DNA of 64,000 nucleotides. Source: Acuticoccus yangtzensis. GTDB taxonomy: Bacteria > Pseudomonadota > Alphaproteobacteria > Rhizobiales > Amorphaceae. Within the stretch, counting starts at the first letter, position 1; each line of letters opens with the position of its first letter. The translations under genes and the position numbers were made by a program. Below are positions 56,240 through 64,000 of the stretch, piece by piece. The notes beneath the pieces are model-generated. The model worked only from the letters and a program-made list of their open reading frames with translations. It was not told the DNA's origin and did no database searches. The DNA is taken from the NCBI RefSeq assembly GCF_001927245.1, contig NZ_MJUX01000007.1:124001-188000 (forward strand), in the 5' to 3' direction.

Positions 56240-57177
56240 GGGCCGCGCCTCAAGCGGGGGTTGGAGGCGACCGCCACCACGTCGCACAACGCGTTGACGA
56301 TGACGACGGTCGCGACCACCACCAGCGTGATTCCCTGGACGAGAACGATGTCACGCTGGGCGACGGCCTGGAAGAGAAGGCGCCCGAGGCCGGGCAGATT
56401 GAAGACGGTTTCGATGACGATCGCCCCCGCGACGAGGAAGCCGAATTGCATGCCGACCACGGTGAGGATCGGCGCCCAGGCGTTCGGCAAGGCGTGGTGG
56501 ATGACGGCGCCCGCGGTACTGCGGCCCTTGGCGCGGGCGAGGGCGACGAAGTCCTCGTCCATCGCCTCGGTCAGCGCGGTACGCACGATCCGCGCGAGGA
56601 TGGCGGCCTGCGGGATGGCGAGAGCGACGGCGGGCAGCGTCAGCGCGCCGAGCGCGCGGGCGGGACCGGCGTCCCATCCGGGGAAGCCGCCGGCGGGCGC
56701 CCAGCGCAGATAGACGGCGAACACATATATAAAGAGAAGGCCGAGCCAGACGGCCGGCACGGAGAGGCCGATTTCAGCCACCCCGCGCACCGCCCGGTCG
56801 GCGAATCGGCCGCGGCGCACGGCGGCGTAGATCCCCGCCGGAAGCGCCAGCGCCACCGACAGCACCAGCGCGTAGACCGCGAGCGGGACCGACACCCGCG
56901 CCCGTTCGGCGAGGAGGCCGAGGACGGACACGTCGTAGGTGCCGGACGTGCCGAAATCGCCGGTGAGGATGCCGCCGAGCCAGGCCACGAACCGCAGCGG
57001 CAGCGGATCGTCGAGGCCCATCTCCGCTCGCAGCGCGGCAACGGCGGCGGGCTCGGCGTTCATGCCGAGCCTCAGGAGTCCCGCGTCGCCGGGCAGAACG
57101 CTCATCGCCATGAAGACGATGAGGCTGGCCACGAACAGCGTCGCGGCCAATTGAGCGAGGCGGGTGAGCACCCTCAT
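56236..57177 (-). CDS. ABC transporter permease, DppB-like
   Basis: Permease of 313 residues with about six membrane segments. The N-terminus LTRLAQLAATLFVASLIVFM and DPLPLRFVAWLGGILTGDFG are DppB/OppB hallmarks, and the EAA-type motif is DEDFVALARAKGRSTAGAVI. The ATG at 57177 begins 16 nt after the binding-protein stop. The upstream in-frame residues are unconserved. Confidence 0.93.
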   Translation of the reverse strand: MRVLTRLAQLAATLFVASLIVFMAMSVLPGDAGLLRLGMNAEPAAVAALRAEMGLDDPLPLRFVAWLGGILTGDFGTSGTYDVSVLGLLAERARVSVPLAVYALVLSVALALPAGIYAAVRRGRFADRAVRGVAEIGLSVPAVWLGLLFIYVFAVYLRWAPAGGFPGWDAGPARALGALTLPAVALAIPQAAILARIVRTALTEAMDEDFVALARAKGRSTAGAVIHHALPNAWAPILTVVGMQFGFLVAGAIVIETVFNLPGLGRLLFQAVAQRDIVLVQGITLVVVATVVIVNALCDVVAVASNPRLRRGP

Positions 57178-57193
57178 GGCGCGGCGGCGGCGC

Positions 57194-58690
57194 TCAGTCG
57201 GTCCAGCGCACGGCGGTGATGTCGTTCGCCTGGATCGGCGCGTTGGCCCAGAAGCCCTCGAGATCCGCATCCCACACGCCGAGCTTGGGGAGGACGAAGA
57301 GGAAGGCGTTCACCGCGTCGTCGGCGATCAGCGTCTGCGCCTCGTGGAGGAGGTCGATCCGCGCATCGGGGTCGGCCTCGGTCTCGAGCTCGGCCATCAC
57401 CGCGTCGAACCGGGAATTCTCGATGTGGAAATAATAGTCGTCGCGGCCGTAGATGCCGATGTCGTTCGGCTCCGTGTGGGCGACGATGGTGAGGTCATAG
57501 TCCTTGCCGCGGAAGGCCGAGGAGAGCCATTCGGCCCACTCCACCGGCTTCAGCGCCGCGTGGATGCCGACCTGGCGGAGCTGGGCGGCGATGAGCTCGC
57601 CCGAGCGGCGCGCATAGGCCGGCGGCGGCAGGGTGATCGTCAGCGACAGATCCTCGGCGCCGGCTTCGGCCAGCAGCGAGCGGGCGCGGTCGGGGTCGAA
57701 GGCGTTGACGCCGGTGAGGTCGAGATAGGCCGGGTTGTGCGGCGGCATGTGCGAGCCGATCGGCGTGCCGGCACCGTACATCGCTCCGGCGATGAGGACG
57801 TTGCGGTCGATCGCCGACGAGATCGCCTGACGCACGGCCAGCTTGTCGAACGGCGGACGCGCGGAGTTGATCGCCAGAATCACCTCCCCTTCCGTGGTGC
57901 CGATCTCGACGTGGAACTGGCCGTTGGATTCCAGCACCGGGATCTGCTCGGGCGCCGGAAAGTTCGGGAAGGCGTTGACGTCACCGGCCAAGAGCGAGGC
58001 GAGCGCGATGCCGGGGTCGGAGATGAAGGCGAACTCGGCGCGGGCGATGGCGGCCGGCTCGCCCCAATAGTCGTCGTTGCGGGTCAGAATCACGCGGTCG
58101 CCGCGGCGCCATTCGGCGAAGCGGAAGGGGCCAGTGCCGATCGGCGTCTGCTTGTTGGCGTCGGCGCTGTCCGGGTGGACCATCACCGCATCGCCCCAGG
58201 CGAGCGAGAAGGGCAGATCCGCCGCCGGGCGCGAGAGGTGGATCACCAACGTCGTGGGATCGGCGGCTTCCACGCCGTCGATGGCGGCGAAGAGCTGGGG
58301 CTGCGCGTTCTCGGCGCCCTCGGCACGGAACCTGTCGAGCGCGAACACCGCCACCGAGGCGTCGAACGGCGCGCCGTCGTGGAAGGTGACGCCGTCCCGC
58401 AAGGTGAAGGTCCAGGTCAGCCCATCGGCGGACACCTCCCACGCGGTCGCCAAAGCCGGGGCGACGGTGCCGTCGGCGGCGATGCGGGTCAGGCCCTCGA
58501 AGACGTTGGCGTAGAGCACCTCGTCGATGGCGGCGGCGGCGCCGGCTGTCGGGTCGAGGTGCGGCGGCTCCAGCGCCATGCCGACGATGAGGGGCCGTTC
58601 CGACTGCGCGGCGACGGGGGCGGATGCCACGAAAGGCGCCGCGACGACCGGCATGAGGGCGAGCGCGAGGGCAAAGCGGCGTGTCAGCAT
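57194..58690 (-). CDS. ABC transporter substrate-binding protein, family 5
   Basis: Periplasmic peptide/nickel-family binding protein, 498 residues, with a signal peptide of about 29 residues (LALALMPVVAAPFVASAPVAAQ). Family blocks include TWTFTLRDGVTFHDGAPFDA, PIGTGPFRFAEWRRGDRVIL and AVRQAISSAIDRNVLIAG. The ligand could be an oligopeptide, metal chelate or opine-like compound. It is the first gene of the binding protein-permease-permease-ATPase operon (58690 to 53847). Confidence 0.94.
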   Translation of the reverse strand: MLTRRFALALALMPVVAAPFVASAPVAAQSERPLIVGMALEPPHLDPTAGAAAAIDEVLYANVFEGLTRIAADGTVAPALATAWEVSADGLTWTFTLRDGVTFHDGAPFDASVAVFALDRFRAEGAENAQPQLFAAIDGVEAADPTTLVIHLSRPAADLPFSLAWGDAVMVHPDSADANKQTPIGTGPFRFAEWRRGDRVILTRNDDYWGEPAAIARAEFAFISDPGIALASLLAGDVNAFPNFPAPEQIPVLESNGQFHVEIGTTEGEVILAINSARPPFDKLAVRQAISSAIDRNVLIAGAMYGAGTPIGSHMPPHNPAYLDLTGVNAFDPDRARSLLAEAGAEDLSLTITLPPPAYARRSGELIAAQLRQVGIHAALKPVEWAEWLSSAFRGKDYDLTIVAHTEPNDIGIYGRDDYYFHIENSRFDAVMAELETEADPDARIDLLHEAQTLIADDAVNAFLFVLPKLGVWDADLEGFWANAPIQANDITAVRWTD

Positions 58691-58865
58691 GAGGTGTCCC
58701 AGCGGTTGATCGGTGGCGGCAGGTTTAGCGCGCGGGTCAGTGAGGCGCCATAGTCCCTGCCCCAGCCCAAAAGCCACGCCTATGGCTCCCGGCCGGACGC
58801 GAAGAAGGCCGCCCGTTCAATTCGCGACTCGTTAAGCGTGACCTGATTGCAACACGCAACGGAAC

Positions 58866-58895
58866 TTCGCACAGCCGGACGTGTTGTGCTATAGA
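58866..58895 (+). promoter_or_regulatory. putative extended -10 promoter for the small RNA
   Basis: TTCGCA (58866-58871), 18 nt, TATAGA (58890-58895) with TGC directly before the -10 box, giving an extended -10 element. A transcript would start near 58902. Confidence 0.5.
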
Positions 58896-58901
58896 ATATG
58901 C

Positions 58902-59041
58902 ACGGCGGGCGATCGCGATGACACATCGTCGACACGGCCGCCGGACCATTCGGGGGAATGGCTGGCATTAGGCAGGCGGGATGACCGCCTTTGCTGAGCC
59001 GCAAAATGAAAAAGCCCGGCCGCGCGGCGGCCGGGCTTTTT
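58902..59041 (+). ncRNA. candidate structured small RNA
   Basis: About 140 nt between a plausible promoter and a strong + strand terminator, with no + strand gene upstream to use that terminator (the neighbours on both sides are on the minus strand). Three hairpins follow one another: CCATTC-GGGG-GAATGG (58946-58961), AGGCGG-GATGA-CCGCCT (58974-58990), and the terminator stem. An internal 17-codon frame (58918-58971) has no convincing ribosome site. A tiny leader peptide is the alternative reading. The family is not recognised. Confidence 0.55.
59014..59041 (+). terminator. strong intrinsic terminator
   Basis: GCCCGGCCGC-GCG-GCGGCCGGGC, ten perfect pairs, followed by TTTTT and preceded by AAAAA, so it may work in both directions. 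Confidence 0.92.
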
Positions 59042-59066
59042 CGTGTTCGGCGTCAGCCTCTCCCCG

Positions 59067-59096
59067 AAAGAAAAGGCCCGGCGTTGCCGCCGGGCC
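59067..59096 (-). terminator. intrinsic terminator of the porin gene
   Basis: On the minus strand GGCCCGGC / GCCGGGCC (eight pairs, 6-nt loop) is followed by TTTTCTTT. It lies 24 nt past the porin stop. Confidence 0.9.
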
Positions 59097-59120
59097 CTCC
59101 ATCCGGGGGAAAGGATGGAA

Positions 59121-60335
59121 TTAGAAGGTGCGCTGAGCGCGGAGGAAGCCCGCGAGAGCAGAGTCGTCGCCGATGTCGCTGGTGTCGACATACTTGTACT
59201 GGATGCCGGCGCCCAGGATGAAGCCACGGACGACTTCGTAGGTCAGGTAGGAGTCGATCGTGACGGTGTTGACGTCACCCAGGTCGTCCTTCGTGTCGAT
59301 GAAGGCATAACCAGCACCGAGCGAGTAGGCGATGGCCGGGGTGAAGTTCGTGGAGAAACCACCGGCGACCGAGAAGCCGTCGTACAGGTCGAGGTCGTTG
59401 CTGACCGGGTTGTACTGGCCGTCGAAGACGTAACCGGCGAGGTCACCCGACAGGTAGTCCGCACCACCGTGAGCGTAGGCACCCTGCAGACCGATCGTCG
59501 TGCCGTTACCGAACGGAACGTTGACCGCCACACCGGCACCGACCGCGAACATCACGTCGGAGTCGGACTCGGCGAAGTCGCCGTTGCCGTTGAACACACC
59601 GGCTTCACGCCAGCCGACCGCACCACGCAGAGCAGCCGAACCCCAGCCCTGGTCGACGCGGATGTTCGCGACCAGATCCGGAACCCACGCCACGCGCTGA
59701 TCGGCACCGAAGCCGGTCGCGGTGTTGAAGATGCCGGCCGAACGGGTGGCCATGTCTTCAACCGAGATGGACGCGGAGAAGCCGTTGCCGAAGGCAGCGG
59801 TGTAGCCAGCGAGGTTGATCTTGCGGTCCGAACCTTCGGTCGCGAAGAAGAACGCGGAACCGAACTGGGCGTCGATGAAGTCCCAGAAGGAGCGCGTACG
59901 ACCGAACGTCAGGCCACCGAACTGGATGAAGGCTTCTTCCAGGTTGACGGCGACGCCACCGGCGTTGTCACGGGTGAACTGCAGCTCGGTGTAGGTGCGG
60001 AGCAGGCCGAACTCGGTGGACGTGCGGGAGTCCATGTAGACGTAGGCACGAGCACGGAAGCGGTAGCCGGCATCGGCATCGTCGTCGTAGCCGAGACCCG
60101 AGAGGATGAAGTCATCCTCGTCCAGATCACCGAAGAACTGGTAGTCGACACGGACGCGGCCAGCGACACGCAGGCAGGTCTCGGTGCCGGGGATGTAGTA
60201 GAAGCCAGCGCCGTAGGCGTCGCAGATGCGGACGTACTCGACAGGCTCGACGACGACGGGAAGATCCGCCGCCTGCGCCCCGGTCACCGCGAGAGCACCC
60301 GCAGCCGTGCCGAGGACAAGACGCTTAATGTTCAT
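59121..60335 (-). CDS. porin of the alphaproteobacterial RopA/Omp2b family
   Basis: Major outer-membrane porin, 404 residues, 16-strand trimeric barrel expected. A 22-residue signal peptide ends AQAADLP. The mature start VEYVRICDAYGAGFYYIPGT with a later cysteine (ETCLRVAG) is the family's signature disulfide region. RVRVDYQFFGDLDEDDF begins the strands, and the terminal residue is phenylalanine (LRAQRTF), the Bam recognition signal. The start ATG 60335 follows GGAG nine nt upstream. Codon use is more restricted than in neighbours, as in highly expressed genes. Confidence 0.95.
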   Translation of the reverse strand: MNIKRLVLGTAAGALAVTGAQAADLPVVVEPVEYVRICDAYGAGFYYIPGTETCLRVAGRVRVDYQFFGDLDEDDFILSGLGYDDDADAGYRFRARAYVYMDSRTSTEFGLLRTYTELQFTRDNAGGVAVNLEEAFIQFGGLTFGRTRSFWDFIDAQFGSAFFFATEGSDRKINLAGYTAAFGNGFSASISVEDMATRSAGIFNTATGFGADQRVAWVPDLVANIRVDQGWGSAALRGAVGWREAGVFNGNGDFAESDSDVMFAVGAGVAVNVPFGNGTTIGLQGAYAHGGADYLSGDLAGYVFDGQYNPVSNDLDLYDGFSVAGGFSTNFTPAIAYSLGAGYAFIDTKDDLGDVNTVTIDSYLTYEVVRGFILGAGIQYKYVDTSDIGDDSALAGFLRAQRTF

Positions 60336-60880
60336 GTCTCGATCTCCAAAGATGTTCACTTGTAGAGGCCCTTTGACTTTCGTTCCGGCGGTGACCCGAG
60401 GGCCGAAAGTCGCCGGACTTCCAACTGATTTGATCAAGCCGCTGCGGCCCGCCCAAACCGCGATGGGGTCGTTTCCGCCCCGTCGCAAAGCCACATTGCT
60501 CAGGTGCCCCGCACTCGGCAACGGAAAGCATGCGGGCGGAACTCGCTGAACCCCGCACGCAATCTGCGATGTTGCATGGACAACACGTTTTCCCGTCCAA
60601 CCCAGGCATTTTCGGCCCATCCGGCAAGGTTCCGTTAGGGAATCCGGGCGTCGGACCCGGCCCCGCTGTGGACAAACGCTTCCGCCGAGCGCGGCTCCCG
60701 CATCCCTTTCCGGGCCCCGAGTCGCGTTCCGATCCCGTCCTCGACACCGCAAGTGATTACCGTACTGGCTTGGCCGAGGCTGACAGACCGGCAGGCCATA
60801 GAAAAGCGCCCCCGGCGGACCGGAGGCGCTATGGCCGAAATGCAACACCGGCCCCAGCCGGCTGGAAACGTCGCAGTCTC
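60336..60880. other. porin leader and treY downstream region
   Basis: 545 bp between two minus-strand genes. Besides the treY terminator it probably contains the porin promoter, which I cannot place. Within 80 nt of the porin start are two inverted repeats that interlock: GACTTTCG (60375-60382) with CGAAAGTC (60404-60411), and CCGGCG (60385-60390) with CGCCGG (60411-60416). As RNA they could be alternatives or a pseudoknot in the porin leader. Confidence 0.4.
60802..60830 (-). terminator. intrinsic terminator of treY
   Basis: Minus strand AGCGCC-T-CCGG-TCCG-CCGG-G-GGCGCT followed by TTTC: two stacked stems with one internal mismatch, 51 nt past the treY stop. Confidence 0.8.
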
Positions 60881-63238
60881 TCAGTCGGCCGCCACAATAA
60901 GGGGAAGGCGCGTCAGCGGTGCGTCCAGCGTGCCTTCACTGTCGAAGACATGACCCGTCAGACGGCACGACAGCCGCGAAAGGGCCGACGCCGTCAGCCC
61001 TGCGACCGCCGTGGGGGAGAGACCCAGCCCCTCGGCCGCCAGCAGAGGCAGAGGCCGCACGGGCACCACCACCGCGACCCGCCCGCGCGGGTCGCGCCAT
61101 TGGAAGGCGGCAAAATGGTCCGACGCCGGACCGGCCAGGCGAATCGGCTCAAGGATGCCGCCGCCCCCCCTCTCGCGCCGCAGCGCAAGGCCGGCGACGA
61201 GAACGCGCGCCTTGATCGCCCCGCTCTGCCACTCCCGCGCGAGGTGCACGGGGTCCGCCGATTCGGCCGCTTCCACCAACGCCGATTCGGCCTCGAAATC
61301 GACCGGACGGCGGTTGTCGGGATCGACCATGGCGAAATCCCAGCCGAAGGTGCCCTGGTAGATGTCCGGCGCGGGCAGCCCCACCGTCTTCAGCGCTGCC
61401 TGGGCGAGGCCGATCACCGCTCCCGCGCGCGCCACGTCGCCCAGCGGCGACAATTTGCGCCGCGCCGCCACCATCTCCTGCGCGGCGCCGGCCACGCGGC
61501 GCTCGAAGTCGGCATCGGTGCGCGTCCAGCTCGTGCGCTCTTTCGCCTCGCGCACCGTCTTCAACGCCGTCTCGCGGAAGCGGTCGGCGAAATCGGGATC
61601 GTCGGCGAGCGGGTTGGCCGCGAACAGCATCTGCGTCATCGCCCATTTGATGCGCGGCCCGATCTGACCCGGCATTTCGGGCCAGATTGCATCGAACACC
61701 GGCACCGCCTCCGGATCGGACAGTGCATAAAGCCGCGCCCGCGAATCCTCGCCGCGCTTGGTGTCGTGGGTCTGCGTTGCGGCGAGCCCTCCCACCGAAG
61801 CGACGTCGAGAAGGTGCTGCGCCCCGGTCTGCGGCGCAAGATCGCCGCCCACCTCATTCAATCCGACGAGGCGATGATTGCGGTAGAACAGCGTGTCTTC
61901 CAGCGATTTGGCCATCAGCGGGCCCGATGTCTGCTGGAAACGGGCGATGAACTCGCGCGCGGCTTCGGGATGGGCCGAGCGGTCCGGATCGGCGGTCAAC
62001 AGCCCCACGAGGTCGTTGAGGATGCGCTCGTCGTCCAGCTTCTCGCGCACCGCTGCGGCGCGGGCCTCGGCCAGCACCTCGCGGTCGGCCGGGTCGTCGC
62101 TCGGCAGGTAGGTGCGGTAGACGCTCATCCCCTTCATCAGCCCGGTGATTCCCTCGCGCACCGTGGCGCGCCCATGGTCGCGCGCGCTGAGGTCGTCCGC
62201 GAACAGGGTCAGGGCCAGCCCGGTCAAGCGCTGCAACTCGCCGGCGAGGTTGTGGGTCAGGATCTCCGTCTTCGCCCGGTCGGTCATCGCCTCGAGGTCG
62301 GTGTCGGCAATGGCATCATAGGCGCTTTCCAGCGCGGCGAGACCGGCCGGATTGGTGAACAGCGCGGCCATGGCGGCGATGAACTCGTAGCCGGTCGTCC
62401 CCTCCACCGGCCAAGGGCGCAGCCTCTCGTGCGCCTCCAAGATCTTCTCGACATAGACCGGGACGCCCGCCTCGGCCTTCAACCGGGCGAGGTAGCCTGA
62501 GGGGTCGGACAGGCCGTCCACGTGGTCGACGCGCAGTCCCGTCACCGCCCCGTCACGAACGAGGCCCAGAATGGTGCGATGCACGTCGTCGAACACGGCC
62601 GGGTCCTCGACGCGCACGCCGACGAGGCCCGTCACCTCGAAGAAGCGGCGATAGGTGAGCCCGTCGCGCCCCAGCCGCCAATAGGTCAGGCGGTAATTCT
62701 GCGCCTCGTGCAGGGCGTGGACGTCGTCGATGCTCTCGGTGCCGGGTGCCAGCGGGAGCTCGGCGCCGGGGACGGCGAGGACGGGGCCCGCCTCGGTCTG
62801 GCGCTTCGTGATGTCGCCGGCGGCGAGCGCGTCGCCGTAGGGCTGGCCCAGGATCGGCAGGATCAGCTTGCCCGCCGACCAGTCGATGTCGAAATGCCGC
62901 GCATAACGCGAGGCGGTGCCGTGCCGGGCCACGTCGCGCCACCATGGGTTTTCCATGGACGCGGCCATATGGTTGGGCACGATGTCGATGATCAGGCCGA
63001 GGCCCGCGGCCTTCAGCGCCGCGGTGAGCTGCGCAAACCCCGCCTCGCCGCCCAATGTGGGGTCGAGGCGGTTGTGGTCGGTGACGTCGTAGCCGTGGGT
63101 CGAGCCCGACGTCGCCGCGAAGATCGGCGAGGCGTAGAGGTCGGTGATGCCGCAGCGGGCGAGGTGCGGCACGATCGCGGCCGCGTCCTCGAACGTGAAA
63201 CCGTTACGGAATTGAAGACGGTAGGTGGCGCCGGTCAT
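60881..63238 (-). CDS. treY: malto-oligosyltrehalose synthase
   Basis: Converts the reducing end of malto-oligosaccharides into a trehalose unit, a cytoplasmic GH13 enzyme, 785 residues. The N-terminal YRLQFRNGFTFEDAAAIVPH and YASPIFAATSGSTHGYDVTD, IIDIVPNHMAAS, the nucleophile block GLRVDHVDGLSDPSGYL and VYVEKILEAHERLRPW are typical. TreY normally works with TreZ; no treZ is in the window. The ATG at 63238 overlaps the malQ end by 35 nt, so the two genes are co-transcribed. Confidence 0.95.
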   Translation of the reverse strand: MTGATYRLQFRNGFTFEDAAAIVPHLARCGITDLYASPIFAATSGSTHGYDVTDHNRLDPTLGGEAGFAQLTAALKAAGLGLIIDIVPNHMAASMENPWWRDVARHGTASRYARHFDIDWSAGKLILPILGQPYGDALAAGDITKRQTEAGPVLAVPGAELPLAPGTESIDDVHALHEAQNYRLTYWRLGRDGLTYRRFFEVTGLVGVRVEDPAVFDDVHRTILGLVRDGAVTGLRVDHVDGLSDPSGYLARLKAEAGVPVYVEKILEAHERLRPWPVEGTTGYEFIAAMAALFTNPAGLAALESAYDAIADTDLEAMTDRAKTEILTHNLAGELQRLTGLALTLFADDLSARDHGRATVREGITGLMKGMSVYRTYLPSDDPADREVLAEARAAAVREKLDDERILNDLVGLLTADPDRSAHPEAAREFIARFQQTSGPLMAKSLEDTLFYRNHRLVGLNEVGGDLAPQTGAQHLLDVASVGGLAATQTHDTKRGEDSRARLYALSDPEAVPVFDAIWPEMPGQIGPRIKWAMTQMLFAANPLADDPDFADRFRETALKTVREAKERTSWTRTDADFERRVAGAAQEMVAARRKLSPLGDVARAGAVIGLAQAALKTVGLPAPDIYQGTFGWDFAMVDPDNRRPVDFEAESALVEAAESADPVHLAREWQSGAIKARVLVAGLALRRERGGGGILEPIRLAGPASDHFAAFQWRDPRGRVAVVVPVRPLPLLAAEGLGLSPTAVAGLTASALSRLSCRLTGHVFDSEGTLDAPLTRLPLIVAAD

Positions 63239-64000
63239 GGAATCCCCTTCGCACCGCGCCGACCGCGGCCATCGTGCGCTGAAAACGCGCGGAACGGCCG
63301 ATGTCGGCGACGGTCAGCGGCAGTGTCCTCCTCCAATTCGGATGCTCGCGGTCCGTTCCCGGCAGATTGACCAGGCGCCGGCCGCCGACCACATCCTCGA
63401 GCCGCACCGCATAGAGGCGGGACGCGGTGCGCGCACCCAGCCGATGGAAGGCGGCGACGATGCCGTCATCGAGCGCGCCGGCCGCCCGTGACGGGGGCAG
63501 CCCGGCCTCGGCCAGCATGGCCGCTTTCTCGCCCGTGCGCCAGGCGTGCTCATGCCGCGCCACGCCGGCGTCGATCCGCCCCAGCGCCAGGCGCAGGTCG
63601 ATCTCGTCCCCCTGCCACCATGCCTCCAGCGGCGCGATGTCGTGGGTGGACAGGCAGGCGAGCGCGTCGGCCGGGTAGCGCGCCGGAGGACGCATGCCGT
63701 GGGCGTCGCGCTCGAAGGAGACGATGCGCATGGAGAAGAGGCGCCTGTCCGCCATCCGCTCGCGAAAGCCGGGCGGCACGATGCCGAGGTCCTCGCCGAT
63801 CGCCATGGCGCGGTGCGTGCGCGTGGCGTTCACCACCTGGTCGGTCAGGCCAGGCTGGCGCACATAGGCGCCTTCGCGGGCGGTGAGACCGTCAGGAATC
63901 AGCCACAGCCGTTCGAGCCCCATGGCGTGGTCGATGCGCATGGCCCCGGCATCGGCCATCACCGCATCCATCACCGCGCGGTACGGGGCGAAATCGCGGT
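63204..64000 (-). CDS. malQ: 4-alpha-glucanotransferase, C-terminal part
   Basis: Only the last 265 codons are present; the 5' end is beyond the right edge. The visible part begins before the GH77 nucleophile block (DAGAMRIDHAMGLERLWLIP), then AIGEDLGIVPPGFRERMAD with the acid/base glutamate, and STHDIAPLEAWWQGDEI. The enzyme transfers glucan segments between malto-oligosaccharides and feeds substrates of suitable length to TreY. The stop TAA lies inside the treY coding region. Confidence 0.93.
   Translation of the reverse strand, partial: RDFAPYRAVMDAVMADAGAMRIDHAMGLERLWLIPDGLTAREGAYVRQPGLTDQVVNATRTHRAMAIGEDLGIVPPGFRERMADRRLFSMRIVSFERDAHGMRPPARYPADALACLSTHDIAPLEAWWQGDEIDLRLALGRIDAGVARHEHAWRTGEKAAMLAEAGLPPSRAAGALDDGIVAAFHRLGARTASRLYAVRLEDVVGGRRLVNLPGTDREHPNWRRTLPLTVADIGRSARFQRTMAAVGAVRRGFHDRRHLPSSIP

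Noticed and set aside
58918-58971. 17-codon frame inside the candidate sRNA as a leader peptide
   Set aside because: There is no run of one regulatory amino acid, no good ribosome-binding site, and no downstream gene on that strand to attenuate.

Overview
The window is high-GC, gene-dense DNA from an alphaproteobacterium, most likely of the order Hyphomicrobiales (Rhizobiales). Three things support this: a RopA/Omp2b-type porin with a conserved N-terminal cysteine loop; the local gene orders thioesterase-rplM-rpsI-argC and fabI-phosphatase-aroC-ribB; and a chromosomal rather than mobile character, with no transposase, integrase, phage gene, CRISPR array, rRNA or tRNA seen. The genus cannot be settled from the sequence alone.

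Layout. 1-13 kb is housekeeping: a partial VTT-like membrane protein, rplM-rpsI-GNAT-argC, small CoA and redox genes, a RibB with a decayed C-terminal half, a LysE exporter, aroC, fabI and a D-2-hydroxyacid dehydrogenase. 13.5-16 kb holds rlmE and an exopolyphosphatase. 16-24 kb is a TAXI-type TRAP transporter followed by a bifunctional beta-oxidation protein and two acyl-CoA dehydrogenases, resembling the pimeloyl-CoA (pim) pathway. 24.5-34.7 kb carries choline dehydrogenase with BetI, a cold-shock helicase-CspA pair, a KDG-type aldolase, an AcuI-like reductase, a GbsR regulator and an orphan iron-binding protein. 34.8-42.6 kb is the outer-membrane assembly pair TamA-TamB. 42.8-50.6 kb has a sterol-desaturase-type hydroxylase, a taurine-pyruvate aminotransferase-like enzyme with a TauE-like exporter, an acetate-CoA ligase/GNAT fusion and a kinase fusion. 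50.8-58.7 kb has ExbB-TonB without ExbD, a dehydrogenase and a four-gene peptide/nickel-type ABC importer. 58.7-64 kb has a candidate small RNA, the porin, treY and the C-terminal part of malQ.

The most unusual content is non-coding. Three intergenic elements, each downstream of a + strand gene, share one RNA-like architecture: a long inner hairpin enclosed by an outer helix, plus a third arm that repeats the left outer arm and could compete for the right one. Two copies (13.3 and 31.6 kb) are about 97 % identical. The third (45.2 kb) has a different sequence but keeps the pairing through compensatory changes. Nearly all non-Watson-Crick pairs are G-U when read as + strand RNA, the sense of the upstream gene, which points to a structured 3'-UTR element rather than a simple DNA palindrome.

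Other signals are a BetI-like operator, palindromes at the fbpA, gbsR and acetate-CoA ligase promoters, a three-hairpin candidate sRNA, and several 15- or 24-bp tandem repeats, most of them at or near the 5' ends of genes. All functional statements come from recognising families by eye; no searches were run.
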